Source of the DNA: Paenibacillus ginsengihumi DSM 21568
Lineage (GTDB): Bacteria; Bacillota; Bacilli; Paenibacillales; NBRC-103111
DNA length: 64,000 nucleotides
Direction: 5' to 3'
Assembly (NCBI RefSeq): GCF_000380965.1
Contig: NZ_KB905552.1
Coordinates: forward strand, 88,880-152,879
This document shows positions 52,840 to 61,194 of this stretch, piece by piece. The notes beneath the pieces are model-generated. The model saw only the letters and a list, made by a program, of their open reading frames with translations, ran no database searches and was not told the DNA's origin. Numbering within the stretch: position 1 is the first letter of the stretch; every line of letters begins with the position of its first letter. The position numbers and the translations under genes were made by a program.

Positions 52840-54135
52840 TTACGACGGCTTCGCCGCGCCCGCCCGGAGCGCATATTCCGCCGCGTGCTTTCCGGCAGTG
52901 TGGCCTGTGGAGAAAGCCGCTGTAATGTTATAGCCGCCGGTATAGCCGTGAATATCGAGGATTTCCCCGCAAAAATATAAGCCTTCCATCCGCTTGGAAC
53001 CCATCGTGCGGGGATCGACCTCCTTAATATGGACGCCGCCGCCTGTCACGAACGCTTCTTCCAGCGATAGCGTTCCGTTCACGGCGACAGGGAACGATTT
53101 CGTCAGCCGGGCAAGCGTCTCCAGCGGTTGCCGCGGCAGTTGGTCGTAAGTGACCTCCCCTTTCAGCCCGGCCTTGCCGAGCAGCAGCGGAATGAGCCGT
53201 TCGGGCAGCATGGGCTTCAGCACGTTTTTCAGCGATTTCTTGGCTTCCGTCTTGGCGGCGGCCAGCATCTGATCGTAGATTTCATTGGCCGTGCGATCCG
53301 GATACAGGTCGATGGTGACCGTCACGCTGGCGGTCTGGAACTGCTTCTTCGCCTTGACGACGAACTGGCTGCAGCGCAGGGCAGCCGGGCCGGACAAGCC
53401 GAAGTGGGTGAAGATCATGTCGCCTTCATGCCGGACGAGCTTCTTGCCCTTCGGATTCCAGACCGTCAGCGCCACATTCCGGAGCGACAAGCCTTGCAGC
53501 TCTTTGCTGCGGATAAAAGGTTCGGCGGAAGTGAGCGGCACCTCCGTCGGATACAGTTCCGTAATCGTATGGCCGGCCGCTTCCGCCCAGGCATAACCGT
53601 CCCCGGTCGATCCGGTGTGCGGCACCGACCTGCCTCCCGTCGCAATGATAACGCTGCGGCCTGCCACCCGCTCTCCGCCGGCAAGCTCCAGGCCGACTGC
53701 GCAGCCCTCGCGATACAGGACGCGCCTCACCGGAACGTTCGTGCGCACCGTAACTCCAAGGCGATGCACTTTGCCGACCAGCGCATCGACGACCGTCTTG
53801 GCTTTGTCGCTGACAGGGAACATGCGGCCGTTGTCTTCCTCCTTGAGCGGGATGCCCAGCCCTTCGAAGAAGGCGATAATTTCCCGGCTGCCGAAGGCGG
53901 CCATGGCGCTATGCAGAAACCGACCGTTGCCGGGAATGTACTGGATTAATTCATGGTTCGGCTTATTGTTGGTCACATTGCACCGGCCGCCGCCCGAAAT
54001 GCCGAGCTTCCGGCCAAGCTTGTTGCCCTTGTCGACGAGCAGCGTCCTCGCCCCCTGAGTGCCTGCCGCAATCGCCGCCATCAGGCCGGAGGGGCCGCCG
54101 CCAACTATAATCACATCGTACGGATGCTTGTCCAA
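52840..54135 (-). CDS. FAD-dependent oxidoreductase of the BaiN/HI0933 family
   Basis: 431 residues with a TTG start at 54133-54135 (AAAGGA upstream at longer spacing). N-terminal dinucleotide fold [20 protein letters not shown] with [26 protein letters not shown], which is the HI0933/YtfP signature; FAD-binding is repeated near the C terminus in [27 protein letters not shown]. The middle domain (about 195-350) is the family's substrate domain. Members are flavoproteins of uncertain reaction (bile-acid reductase activity is known for clostridial BaiN). A clear promoter (TTGGCA-17-TATAAT) lies upstream. Confidence 0.9.
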   Translation of the reverse strand: MDKHPYDVIIVGGGPSGLMAAIAAGTQGARTLLVDKGNKLGRKLGISGGGRCNVTNNKPNHELIQYIPGNGRFLHSAMAAFGSREIIAFFEGLGIPLKEEDNGRMFPVSDKAKTVVDALVGKVHRLGVTVRTNVPVRRVLYREGCAVGLELAGGERVAGRSVIIATGGRSVPHTGSTGDGYAWAEAAGHTITELYPTEVPLTSAEPFIRSKELQGLSLRNVALTVWNPKGKKLVRHEGDMIFTHFGLSGPAALRCSQFVVKAKKQFQTASVTVTIDLYPDRTANEIYDQMLAAAKTEAKKSLKNVLKPMLPERLIPLLLGKAGLKGEVTYDQLPRQPLETLARLTKSFPVAVNGTLSLEEAFVTGGGVHIKEVDPRTMGSKRMEGLYFCGEILDIHGYTGGYNITAAFSTGHTAGKHAAEYALRAGAAKPS

Positions 54136-54172
54136 TAGAATGATTTTCCTTTCGCCTTAAGCTGATAACCTT

Positions 54173-54201
54173 ATTATAAAAGCGTTCGCGCTTCCTGCCA
54201 A
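54173..54201 (-). promoter_or_regulatory. Promoter of the BaiN-type gene
   Basis: On the minus strand TTGGCA (54201-54196), 17 bp, TATAAT (54178-54173), 38 bp before the TTG start. From 54202 to 54590 the plus strand holds no gene that I can support. Confidence 0.75.
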
Positions 54202-54590
54202 ACCAGGCGGACTCCAGAAACCAGGAGCTTGCGAGAGCGGCAGGCGGGACGCTCCCCATTCTATGGCTTTGCCGGCTTATCGCCGCGTGCAGAACGTCTG
54301 ACATCATCGAGCAAGCGCAGATTGATCGTATACACCGGACATACACCGGAAAAGAGTAGCAAATGCCAACCGGTGTAATGAAACAATTGAAAGCGGTCCG
54401 CAGTCCATTCCGGCCCGACGGTCAGCAAAGCCGGTTGGACTTGCTGGACTTGCGCTTTCCCTACAGCTATACGCCGCTTTAGGTGCGGCAGCCTGCTTGA
54501 GCGACACATGTTTCCACTTTGTTAACGCGGCGGTTGATTATTTTCGTACCTGCAAATACTACCGGTAGCTGAAAGGAGATGACGCGAAAA

Positions 54591-54710
54591 ATGGCGGCTA
54601 ACCGCATCAACTCGCCCGAGCAGAAGAAGCAGGCACAGCAAAACAAGAACAAGCAGCCTGACGTGCAGGCCGACAAGAAGCTGACGGGACCGAACCGTCC
54701 GTCCGTATAA
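54591..54710 (+). CDS. Small basic hydrophilic protein (39 residues)
   Basis: ATG 54591 follows AAAGGAGATGA, a near-perfect ribosome-binding site. The product begins MAANRINSPEQKKQAQQ and ends VQADKKLTGPNRPSV: Lys/Gln-rich, no hydrophobic segment, no Cys. Composition and the GPNRPS ending recall minor small acid-soluble spore proteins, but I cannot name a family. Starts 22 bp before the next gene's start site region and probably is co-transcribed with it. Confidence 0.6.
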   Translation: MAANRINSPEQKKQAQQNKNKQPDVQADKKLTGPNRPSV

Positions 54711-54732
54711 GGCAGAAGGGAGGCGTGTCAGG

Positions 54733-55191
54733 GTGAAAAAAGACGAAGCGAATACGCAGGGCTACGAGAATGTGGACACCGAGATCGAATATAACCGGAA
54801 GAACGATCCCGAGCTGGACCCTTACGAGATTGAATTTTTGCCCGAATTCCGGCAAGGAAGAGGGCCGCGGCAGCCGTTCGTCAACGAGCACGGCGTGCTG
54901 ATCGGCGATCATATTTACGAATCCGAGCAATCGCCGCTCGAGCATTGGAGCAAGGAAACCGACCCCGCGATCATGTCGGGGGACGATTGGGTGCATCCGT
55001 ACAAAGATGTCGGCTTTCATTCCACCGAGAACCGGGAATATTTCGAGCAGGGGATCGCTCCGACTTCGGATACGTTCATGCATCCCGACAAAGTTGTCGC
55101 GTACCAGGCTTATCTCGGCGATACGGAGCAAGATAACGACGGGCCAGGACCGGAGCGGAACCGGCAAGCTGACGGTCAAACGCCGGAGTGA
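54733..55191 (+). CDS. DUF3905-like protein
   Basis: 152 residues, GTG 54733 with GGGAGG upstream. The central region QPFVNEHGVLIGDHIYESEQSPLEHWSKETDPAIMSGDDWVHPYKDVGFHSTENREYF (given here by its landmarks: VNEHGVLIGD, SPLEHWSKETDP, SGDDWVHPYKDVGF) matches what I remember of DUF3905 in Bacilli. Hydrophilic and acidic, no signal peptide. The 3' end runs into a 66 bp tandem repeat, which encodes the last residues (RQADGQTPE). It is likely co-transcribed with the 39-residue protein; both may be spore-stage genes, which is inference. Confidence 0.7.
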   Translation: MKKDEANTQGYENVDTEIEYNRKNDPELDPYEIEFLPEFRQGRGPRQPFVNEHGVLIGDHIYESEQSPLEHWSKETDPAIMSGDDWVHPYKDVGFHSTENREYFEQGIAPTSDTFMHPDKVVAYQAYLGDTEQDNDGPGPERNRQADGQTPE

Positions 55192-55390
55192 AGTCGGCAA
55201 GCCGGCGAACAAAAAACGGAGATGAGCCAGCAAGCCGACGGCCAAGCGCCGGAGTGAAGTCGGTAAGCCGGCGAACAAAAAACGGAGCGGAGCCGGCAAG
55301 CTGACGGCCAAGCGCCGGAGTGGAGTCGGTCAAGCCGGCGAAACAAAAAACGGAGATGAGCCAGCAAGCCGACGGCCAAGCGCCGGAAGC
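55162..55390. repeat. Alternating 33 bp repeats forming 66 bp units
   Basis: Two 33 bp half-units alternate: one like CAAGCTGACGGCCAAGCGCC and one like CAAGCCGGCGAACAAAAAAC, three and a half dimers in all. The first half-unit contains the stop codon of the preceding gene; period and half-period are multiples of three. Confidence 0.9.
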
Positions 55391-55407
55391 TAAGCCGCAG
55401 CTGTGCG

Positions 55408-55456
55408 AACGGTCCCGCCCCCTTGGAGCTGTCCAAGGACCGCGGGCCGTTTTTTC
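55408..55456 (+). terminator. Terminator after the DUF3905 gene
   Basis: AACGGTCCCGC and GCGGGCCGTT pair with an inner CCTTGG/CCAAGG stem, followed by TTTTTTC. Confidence 0.85.
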
Positions 55457-55476
55457 GTCGCGATGTGATCGTACCT

Positions 55477-55504
55477 TTGCATTCACTCCCGGGCGTTGTA
55501 TAAT
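55477..55504 (+). promoter_or_regulatory. Promoter of the bacilliredoxin gene
   Basis: TTGCAT (55477-55482), 16 bp, TATAAT (55499-55504), about 54 bp before the start codon. Confidence 0.7.
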
Positions 55505-55557
55505 AGCATAGTAAAGTTTCCATACTTGTTTGTTAGGAAAAGGAGTGAAACGGTCAC

Positions 55558-55992
55558 ATGTCTATGTCATTTGAAGCATACATGAGAGATATGATCCAGC
55601 CTATGCGGGACGAACTCACTCGAATCGGCGTGAAGGAGCTGCGCACGCCGGAAGAGGTCGTCGAAGCGTTCGAGAATATGAAGGGGACAGCCCTTGTTGT
55701 CGTCAACTCCGTATGCGGCTGCGCGGCCGGCCAATGCCGTCCGGGCGTAGCGAAGGCGTTGCAGCATGAGGTGACTCCCGACCACTGGTACACGGTATTC
55801 GCCGGACAGGACAAGGAAGCGACGGCCAAGGCCCGCGAATATTTCGCGCCATACCCGCCTTCTTCCCCGTCCATTGCGGTGATGAAGGACGGACAGCTGG
55901 TGCATTTCATTCAGCGCCACCAGATCGAGGACCGCTCGGCAGACATGATCGCCGCAGACTTGATTAGCGCATTTGACGAATACTGCAAATAA
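55558..55992 (+). CDS. BrxA/BrxB-family bacilliredoxin (YphP/YqiW)
   Basis: 144 residues, ATG 55558 with AAAGGAG upstream. Thioredoxin-like fold with the family's unusual CGC active site in VVNSVCGCAAGQCRPG (about 51-66). Bacilliredoxins remove bacillithiol from S-bacillithiolated proteins after oxidative stress, so the organism probably makes bacillithiol. The C-terminal HFIQRHQIEDRSADMIAADLISAFDEYC matches the family and ends in Cys. Confidence 0.95.
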   Translation: MSMSFEAYMRDMIQPMRDELTRIGVKELRTPEEVVEAFENMKGTALVVVNSVCGCAAGQCRPGVAKALQHEVTPDHWYTVFAGQDKEATAKAREYFAPYPPSSPSIAVMKDGQLVHFIQRHQIEDRSADMIAADLISAFDEYCK

Positions 55993-56007
55993 TCGGCTGT
56001 TTTCCAC

Positions 56008-56038
56008 TCCTCCGTCTCTTGAAGGCGGAGGATTTTTG
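56008..56038 (+). terminator. Terminator after the bacilliredoxin gene
   Basis: TCCTCCG (56008-56014) and CGGAGGA (56026-56032), then TTTTTG. Confidence 0.85.
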
Positions 56039-56131
56039 TATGATGCGGACAATCGGCGCGCCGTCTCTTTTCAATGGGAAGCAGGCTGGTCTATACTAGA
56101 GAATAAAAAGCGGGGAAGGTGTGGAAAAGAT

Positions 56132-56941
56132 ATGAGCCTGCAGCAGGAGATTATCGCCAAGCTGGGTGTGAAGCCTGTCATCGATGTGAAGGAAGAAATA
56201 CGCAAGCGGGTTGACTTTTTGAAGCAATACGTGCTGAAAAGCGGAGTGGACGGCCTCTTGATCGCGATCAGCGGCGGGATTGACAGTGCGGTGGCGACGG
56301 GGCTGTGCAAGCTGGCAACGGATGAGCTGACGGCGGAGAAGGGCCGGGAATACAAGACGGTCGGCGTCTTCCAGCCTTGCGGGGAGCAGGCCGACATCGC
56401 CGACAGCTACGCGGTGGCCGAGGCGTTCCAGCTCAAATACCGCATCGAGACGAATATCGAGGAAGCGGTCAACGAGATCGCATTGGAAGCCGAGTACGGG
56501 CTGAAGTCGATCGGAGTTCACCGCCATTTGAGCCGGGGCGGCAAAGGCAATGTGAAGGCAAGGACGCGCATGGTCGTGCAATATGCGCTCGCCTTCGAGC
56601 TGAATCTGCTCGTTGTCGGCACGGATCACGCCTCGGAGGCGATTACCGGCTTCTTTACGAAATACGGCGACGGGGCGGTCGATATTATGCCGCTCAGCAC
56701 GCTCAACAAGCGTCAGGTCCGGCTCCTGGCGGCGGAACTGGGCGTGCCGCAGTCGGTTCTGGACAAGGCGCCTACTGCAGGGCTTTGGGAAGGGCAGACC
56801 GACGAGAGCGAGCTGGGCATTACCTACGACGACAACAGCGATTATCTCGAAGGCAAGGCGATTTCGGCCGAAGCGCAGGAGAAGCTGGAGAAGCAGTATT
56901 TGAAAACCGCGCATAAGCGCGAGCCGATTCCCGGCATTTGA
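56132..56941 (+). CDS. nadE: NH3-dependent NAD synthetase
   Basis: 269 residues from ATG 56132 (GGGGAAGG upstream); the frame upstream includes the previous terminator. ATP pyrophosphatase P-loop SGGIDSAVATG (about 46-56), followed by QPCGEQAD, the deamido-NAD-binding ARTRMVVQYALAF, GTDHASEAITGFFTKYGDG and WEGQTDESELGI. It amidates nicotinate adenine dinucleotide with ammonia; there is no glutaminase domain. Forms a unit with acpS eight bp downstream. Confidence 0.96.
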   Translation: MSLQQEIIAKLGVKPVIDVKEEIRKRVDFLKQYVLKSGVDGLLIAISGGIDSAVATGLCKLATDELTAEKGREYKTVGVFQPCGEQADIADSYAVAEAFQLKYRIETNIEEAVNEIALEAEYGLKSIGVHRHLSRGGKGNVKARTRMVVQYALAFELNLLVVGTDHASEAITGFFTKYGDGAVDIMPLSTLNKRQVRLLAAELGVPQSVLDKAPTAGLWEGQTDESELGITYDDNSDYLEGKAISAEAQEKLEKQYLKTAHKREPIPGI

Positions 56942-56949
56942 CAGCGTCT

Positions 56950-57354
56950 ATGATTATCGGCATCGGTACGGATTTGCTGGAAATCGGGCGCATGGCGCGC
57001 ATTCTGGAGCAGCCATCCGGCGGGCGGTTTTTGGAGAGGGTGCTGACCGAGCGGGAACGATCCATGGCCGCCTCGCGCCGCGGCCGGCTCGCCGAGTTCG
57101 CCGCCGGACGCTTCGCTGCCAAAGAGGCGGTCGCCAAGGCGTTCGGCTGCGGCATCGGCAGGCAGCTCGGCTTTCAAGACATCGAGGTGCTATCGGATGA
57201 CTGCGGCAAGCCGGTCTGCCGCCTGTCCGAATCGGCCTGGGCCAGGCTTGGACACGATCCAGCGGCAACGGTCTGCCATTTGAGCATCACGCACGGGGAG
57301 ACGGCCGCCGTCGCTTACGCCGTCGTTGAGCATGTCGGGCCCCGGCGATCCTAA
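56950..57354 (+). CDS. acpS: Holo-acyl-carrier-protein synthase
   Basis: 134 residues from ATG 56950; a TTG at 56938 that overlaps the nadE stop is the alternative. Signature IIGIGTDLLEIGRM with the Mg-binding Asp, FAAGRFAAKEAVAKAFG with the second acidic residue, and LSITHGETAAVAYAV near the end. It attaches phosphopantetheine from CoA to acyl carrier protein. No separate ribosome-binding site is seen, so translation is probably coupled to nadE. Confidence 0.95.
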   Translation: MIIGIGTDLLEIGRMARILEQPSGGRFLERVLTERERSMAASRRGRLAEFAAGRFAAKEAVAKAFGCGIGRQLGFQDIEVLSDDCGKPVCRLSESAWARLGHDPAATVCHLSITHGETAAVAYAVVEHVGPRRS

Positions 57355-57450
57355 GCTTTCGGAGCGAAACATAAGTCCCTGATTATGGGTTATACTAAGC
57401 CCGCAGACATGAAGCGGCCGATGAATAGCCGTTATCGGGAGGTGGGTTCC

Positions 57451-57609
57451 ATGGACGATCCGAAGGATGAAGGCATCTGTCCGCAGTGCGGCTTCCGCTT
57501 GGTGCAGCGCAAGGAAGCGTTCGATTGCTTCGACCCGGAGGATAGAGAAGCGATGGATTGCCCGGGCTGCAGACATTTGAAATCATTCGCTCCGCCATAT
57601 TGGGAATGA
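57451..57609 (+). CDS. Small zinc-ribbon protein
   Basis: 52 residues from ATG 57451, fixed by GGGAGGTGGG upstream; the longer in-frame start (57385) has none. Two Cys pairs, CPQCGF and CPGCRHL, separated by an acidic stretch (AFDCFDPEDREAMD) that adds another Cys, form a probable zinc ribbon. No other domain. Follows acpS by about 100 bp and ends at a strong terminator. Function unknown. Confidence 0.7.
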   Translation: MDDPKDEGICPQCGFRLVQRKEAFDCFDPEDREAMDCPGCRHLKSFAPPYWE

Positions 57610-57634
57610 CGCGCGGCGGCTGTTTCCCATAACG

Positions 57635-57680
57635 GACAAACCGGCCGTCCCGTCATTGCGCCAGGGACGGCCGGTTTGTC
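57635..57680. terminator. Bidirectional terminator with a 17 bp perfect stem
   Basis: GACAAACCGGCCGTCCC (57635-57651) and its exact complement (57664-57680), loop 12. It separates the zinc-ribbon gene from the minus-strand cytochrome gene, whose stop is 126 bp away. Confidence 0.85.
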
Positions 57681-57805
57681 GTTCGCGAGGCCGATGCAGG
57701 CCGCGCCGATTCGCGTCGCTGCAGACGGCAGCCTGCCCGTTTCAAGGAGCGGCGAGGAGGATGTCGTAAAGCTGTTGCGCGGAAAGACCATGAACCGGAC
57801 AGGCG

Positions 57806-58180
57806 TCACTTTTTCTCCGCCAGCCAGCTTGCGAGCGAATCGATCTCTTCCGGCTTGAGCTTGCCGGAGTAACCGGGCATGCCCCGGCCGCCGTTTTCGA
57901 TCTGCTTGACGATCTCGTCTTTCGTGAGCCGTTCGCCGACCTTCTGCAGGTTCGTCCTTTCCCCGACGCGCCCTTCCAGCTCGTTGCCGTGACAGGACAG
58001 GCAGTTGGATTTGTACAGCGACTGCACTTCGGGGGAAGCCCCGGCCATCGCCTCTTCCGAAGGGCCGCCCGCAGCCTTGCCTCCGCCGAACGGCGCCGGG
58101 CTGTCCTTGGGGCCGCAGCCTGACAGGAGAATGGCGCAAGCAGCGGCCACGAAGCTGACTTGTTTCCATCGCTTATTCAT
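57806..58180 (-). CDS. Cytochrome c lipoprotein (c551/c552-like)
   Basis: 124 residues from ATG 58180, with GAGGAG eight bases upstream; the start overlaps the upstream stop (ATGA). Lipobox LLSGC anchors it outside; a Gly/Ala/Pro linker of about 30 residues follows. The haem site is SNCLSCHGNELEG, with the Met ligand in GGRGMPGYSG. This is the arrangement of the small CccB/c551 cytochromes that feed caa3 oxidase, which this organism encodes at 26.9 kb. Coupled to the membrane-protein gene. Confidence 0.92.
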   Translation of the reverse strand: MNKRWKQVSFVAAACAILLSGCGPKDSPAPFGGGKAAGGPSEEAMAGASPEVQSLYKSNCLSCHGNELEGRVGERTNLQKVGERLTKDEIVKQIENGGRGMPGYSGKLKPEEIDSLASWLAEKK

Positions 58181-58767
58181 GACGTTTCTCCTCTTTTCTT
58201 CCATAATCTAAGCATCCACCCCAGCGAGATCAGGCTGAGACCTCCGAATCCCCCGACGAACAGGGAGGCATGTCCGAGATTCCACAGCGCCGTGCAGGTG
58301 GTCACGGCAAACAGCCACAGCCCGAGCAGGAAAGGCGGCTTGCCGAGCCGGAAGCTCCAGCAGACGAAGCCGACCGCCAGGGCGTAGCCCTTCACCAGCG
58401 GCCAAAAGAAAGGGTCCACCGCCTGGATATAATACAGCACCGCGACGCCTGCCGCTCCCATCAGCACCGGAGAGACGGCCAGCCAGACGGACCGCGGGCC
58501 GGGCAGCGTGCGATGAAGGCGCTGCAGGAGAATCAGCGAGATCAGCACCGCCGCCCCGTATGTCCAATATTGATAAGCTTCCACAGCTCTCCATTGACCG
58601 AAAAAACCGATTGCTGCCGACGCGATCCATTGCATGCCCCACAAATACAGAAACTGAGCATACGGCGCGTCCTCGATACGACAGCGGCTCGTTCCCCGGA
58701 CGGGTTGCTCCGCCGCCATGCCGGGAGCGGGTACGAACCGTTCGGAACGCTGCGCACGCTCCGCCAT
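58177..58767 (-). CDS. Five-helix membrane protein paired with a cytochrome c
   Basis: 196 residues, ATG at 58765-58767 with AAAGGTGTGA upstream. After a ~30-residue hydrophilic start come five or six hydrophobic helices (FLYLWGMQWIASAAIGFF, WTYGAAVLISLILLQRL, WLAVSPVLMGAAGVAVLYYI, LVKGYALAVGFVCW, FLLGLWLFAVTTCTALW, ASLFVGGFGGLSLISLGWML). There are few His residues, and none obviously paired for haem. I do not recognise the family. Its stop overlaps the cytochrome c start, so the two probably work together, for example in an electron-transfer unit (inference). Confidence 0.75.
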   Translation of the reverse strand: MAERAQRSERFVPAPGMAAEQPVRGTSRCRIEDAPYAQFLYLWGMQWIASAAIGFFGQWRAVEAYQYWTYGAAVLISLILLQRLHRTLPGPRSVWLAVSPVLMGAAGVAVLYYIQAVDPFFWPLVKGYALAVGFVCWSFRLGKPPFLLGLWLFAVTTCTALWNLGHASLFVGGFGGLSLISLGWMLRLWKKRGETS

Positions 58768-58932
58768 GATAAGTCACACCTTTCGCGCGAAATCGTCTAA
58801 ATGCAGCGTACACTTTTCCTCAAATGAAGTCAAACCGCGGCGAGCCGCAGGCTGGCGCCGTTTCCGCCGCAGCTGAGTTGCCGGCTTGTTGCGGCCGAAT
58901 GCGGGGGGATTTAGGAGCATGTTTTCGCTCAA

Positions 58933-59787
58933 TCAGCGGGCCGGCATAAAACGGTGCTTTTTGGCGTATTCCCGCGGCGAGACGCCGGTCACCTTTTTGA
59001 AGATGCGGCTGAAATAAAACTCGTCGGAATAGCCTACGCTGCTGGCGATCGACTTCAGCTTGTAATCGGAGAGGACGAGCAGTTCCTTGGCCCGGTCTAC
59101 GCGCAGATGGGTCAAATAATCGATCGGGCTGTAGCCGATATATTTTTTGAACAGTCGCGAATAGTGGCTGACGCTGAGCCCGGCCAACTGCGCCAGCCCT
59201 TCCAGCGTCAGCGGCTCCTGATAATGGCCGATCATGTAGTCCTGCGTCAGCTCGATGGCCGCGGTCGTATCCCCGGCGATCTTCTGCGCGCGGAAATCCT
59301 GCACGAGCGTCATGAACAGCTCGAGCAGCAGCACCTTGCGGCGCATCGCCGTCATGTGGCCCCGGCGCTTCCACAGTCCGTTAAGCTGCTCGAACAAATA
59401 AATGAGCTGCGGCGTGTTCGTAACCGTATACATGCCTTCGAGGGGAAATTTGGACTCGGCCGAGCTGCGGTACACCCATTGTTCCTTCTCCTCGAAACAT
59501 TCCGTATAATGAAAACGTAGAAAGTAGTATTCCAGCGGATTATCCGGATCGCTGCGGCGCTCCACCTTCATGCCCGGCGCGAAGCAGAACAGCTTGCCCG
59601 GTTCGGCAGGGTAATGGGTATCGTTGATCGTGAAGGTTCCCTTCCCTTTAATAATAAGCCATAGCGAGTGGTATCGGATCGTCCGCGGCTTCTGATACCA
59701 GGTTTCGTCGCATTTCTGATGGCCGACCAGCAGGATGGAGATGACCAGTTTGTTCAATCTGGCGGCTAATTCGCCTGGAGTCAGCAT
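58933..59787 (-). CDS. AraC-family transcriptional regulator
   Basis: 284 residues, ATG at 59785-59787 with AAAGGGGAT upstream. Cupin sensor (HSLWLIIKGKGTFTINDTHYPAEPGKLFCFAPGM) and C-terminal double helix-turn-helix (LTLEGLAQLAGLSVSHYSRLFKKYIGYSPIDYL and LKSIASSVGYSDEFYFSRIFKKVTGVSPREY). It stands between the cytochrome pair and mutY; no sugar-use genes are adjacent, so its target is unknown. 58768-58932 contains no gene. Confidence 0.92.
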   Translation of the reverse strand: MLTPGELAARLNKLVISILLVGHQKCDETWYQKPRTIRYHSLWLIIKGKGTFTINDTHYPAEPGKLFCFAPGMKVERRSDPDNPLEYYFLRFHYTECFEEKEQWVYRSSAESKFPLEGMYTVTNTPQLIYLFEQLNGLWKRRGHMTAMRRKVLLLELFMTLVQDFRAQKIAGDTTAAIELTQDYMIGHYQEPLTLEGLAQLAGLSVSHYSRLFKKYIGYSPIDYLTHLRVDRAKELLVLSDYKLKSIASSVGYSDEFYFSRIFKKVTGVSPREYAKKHRFMPAR

Positions 59788-59967
59788 CGGGATCCCCTTT
59801 CTTTGTGTATACCGTCAACTTGGCGCCAAGCAGCGGCGGCTGCGCGTGTCCAAGTGTCAGGATATCATGCCGGCGTATCTATGTCTTCGTCCGCCGGGAC
59901 AAGATCTCGTCGCATGCGCTTTTACCCATTATACCGCGAAAATGCAGGTCAAGAGAAGGAGACAATA

Positions 59968-61104
59968 ATGTACAATACGGAACAAATGCAATATTTTTCT
60001 AGGGAGCTGCTGGATTGGTACGGGCGCCATAAACGCGACCTGCCTTGGCGGCGCAGCCGGAATCCTTATCATATTTGGGTGTCGGAGGTCATGCTGCAGC
60101 AGACGCGGGTCGATACGGTGATCCCGTATTATCATCGCTTCATCAACCAGTTCCCGACGGTGGAGGCGCTGGCCGACGCCCCCGAGGAAGATGTGCTCAA
60201 GGCGTGGGAAGGGCTCGGCTACTACTCCCGTGCCCGAAATCTGCAAGGCGCGGTGCGCGAGGTGAAGGAGCGATACGGCGGCCGGGTGCCGGATACGAAG
60301 GAGGAGATGTTCTCACTCAAGGGGGTCGGCCCGTATACGGCCGGAGCGGTGCTCAGCATCGCCTACAACAAGCCCGAGCCGGCCGTGGACGGCAATGTCA
60401 TGCGCGTATTGTCCCGCTATTTTCTGATCGAGGAGGACATCATGAAGAGCGGGACGCGCGCGCTGATGGAGAAGCTGGCCAAGGCGCTGATCCCTGAGGG
60501 CGCGGCCGGCGAGTTCAACCAGGCGCTGATGGAGCTTGGCGCGCTCGTATGCACTCCCCGGTCTCCGCAATGCTTGACCTGTCCGGTGATGGAGCGCTGC
60601 TCGGGCCGCGAGGCCGGGATGGAAGAAGCGCTGCCGGTCAAGAAGAAAGCGAAGCCGCCGCGGCCGGAGAGGCGGCTCGCTGCGCTCGTCGAAGGGACGG
60701 GCCATAACGCCGGCAAGGTGCTGATCCGGCAGCGGCCGGCCGAAGGGCTGCTGGCCCGGATGTGGGAGCTGCCGCATACGGAGGCGGCCGGGCAGCCTGA
60801 CGCTGCGTGCGCAGTCGCGGGCAGCGCGGAGGGGGCGGCGCAGCTGGACGCTTACTTGGCCGCAGAGAGCATCGGCATCGGGCCGGCGGAGTGGTACATG
60901 CAGGCCGGGCATACGTTCAGCCACATCCGCTGGGAGATGGACGTGTTTCGCTGCCGGGCGGAAAGCTCCCCGCTCGGTGCGGATCGCAGCCCGCTGCTGC
61001 CTTCCCATTATCGCTGGCTGGCGCGCGAAGAGATGGAACAGTACGCGTTCCCCAATGTGTTCCTGCGCATCTTGAACCGGTATTTTGCTGAGGAAACTTG
61101 CTGA
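59968..61104 (+). CDS. mutY: A/G-specific adenine glycosylase
   Basis: 378 residues from ATG 59968 with GAAGGAG upstream; the frame continues upstream without a better start. HhH-GPD fold: LPWRRSRNPYHIWVSEVMLQQT (the catalytic Glu in EVMLQQT), LKGVGPYTAGAVLSIAY helix-hairpin-helix, VDGNVMRVLSRYF with the catalytic Asp, and the 4Fe-4S cluster CTPRSPQCLTCPVMERC. The C-terminal NUDIX-like domain (about 230-370) recognises 8-oxoG (EGLLARMWELPH). Removes adenine mispaired with 8-oxoguanine. Confidence 0.96.
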   Translation: MYNTEQMQYFSRELLDWYGRHKRDLPWRRSRNPYHIWVSEVMLQQTRVDTVIPYYHRFINQFPTVEALADAPEEDVLKAWEGLGYYSRARNLQGAVREVKERYGGRVPDTKEEMFSLKGVGPYTAGAVLSIAYNKPEPAVDGNVMRVLSRYFLIEEDIMKSGTRALMEKLAKALIPEGAAGEFNQALMELGALVCTPRSPQCLTCPVMERCSGREAGMEEALPVKKKAKPPRPERRLAALVEGTGHNAGKVLIRQRPAEGLLARMWELPHTEAAGQPDAACAVAGSAEGAAQLDAYLAAESIGIGPAEWYMQAGHTFSHIRWEMDVFRCRAESSPLGADRSPLLPSHYRWLAREEMEQYAFPNVFLRILNRYFAEETC

Positions 61105-61194
61105 ACGATCCGCACGGCAGAGCTGCCGGGCCATTCCCGGAGCTTGAGGCTGGCACTATATCACTGTACGACGAAATGAGTGAGTCCTACCCCA

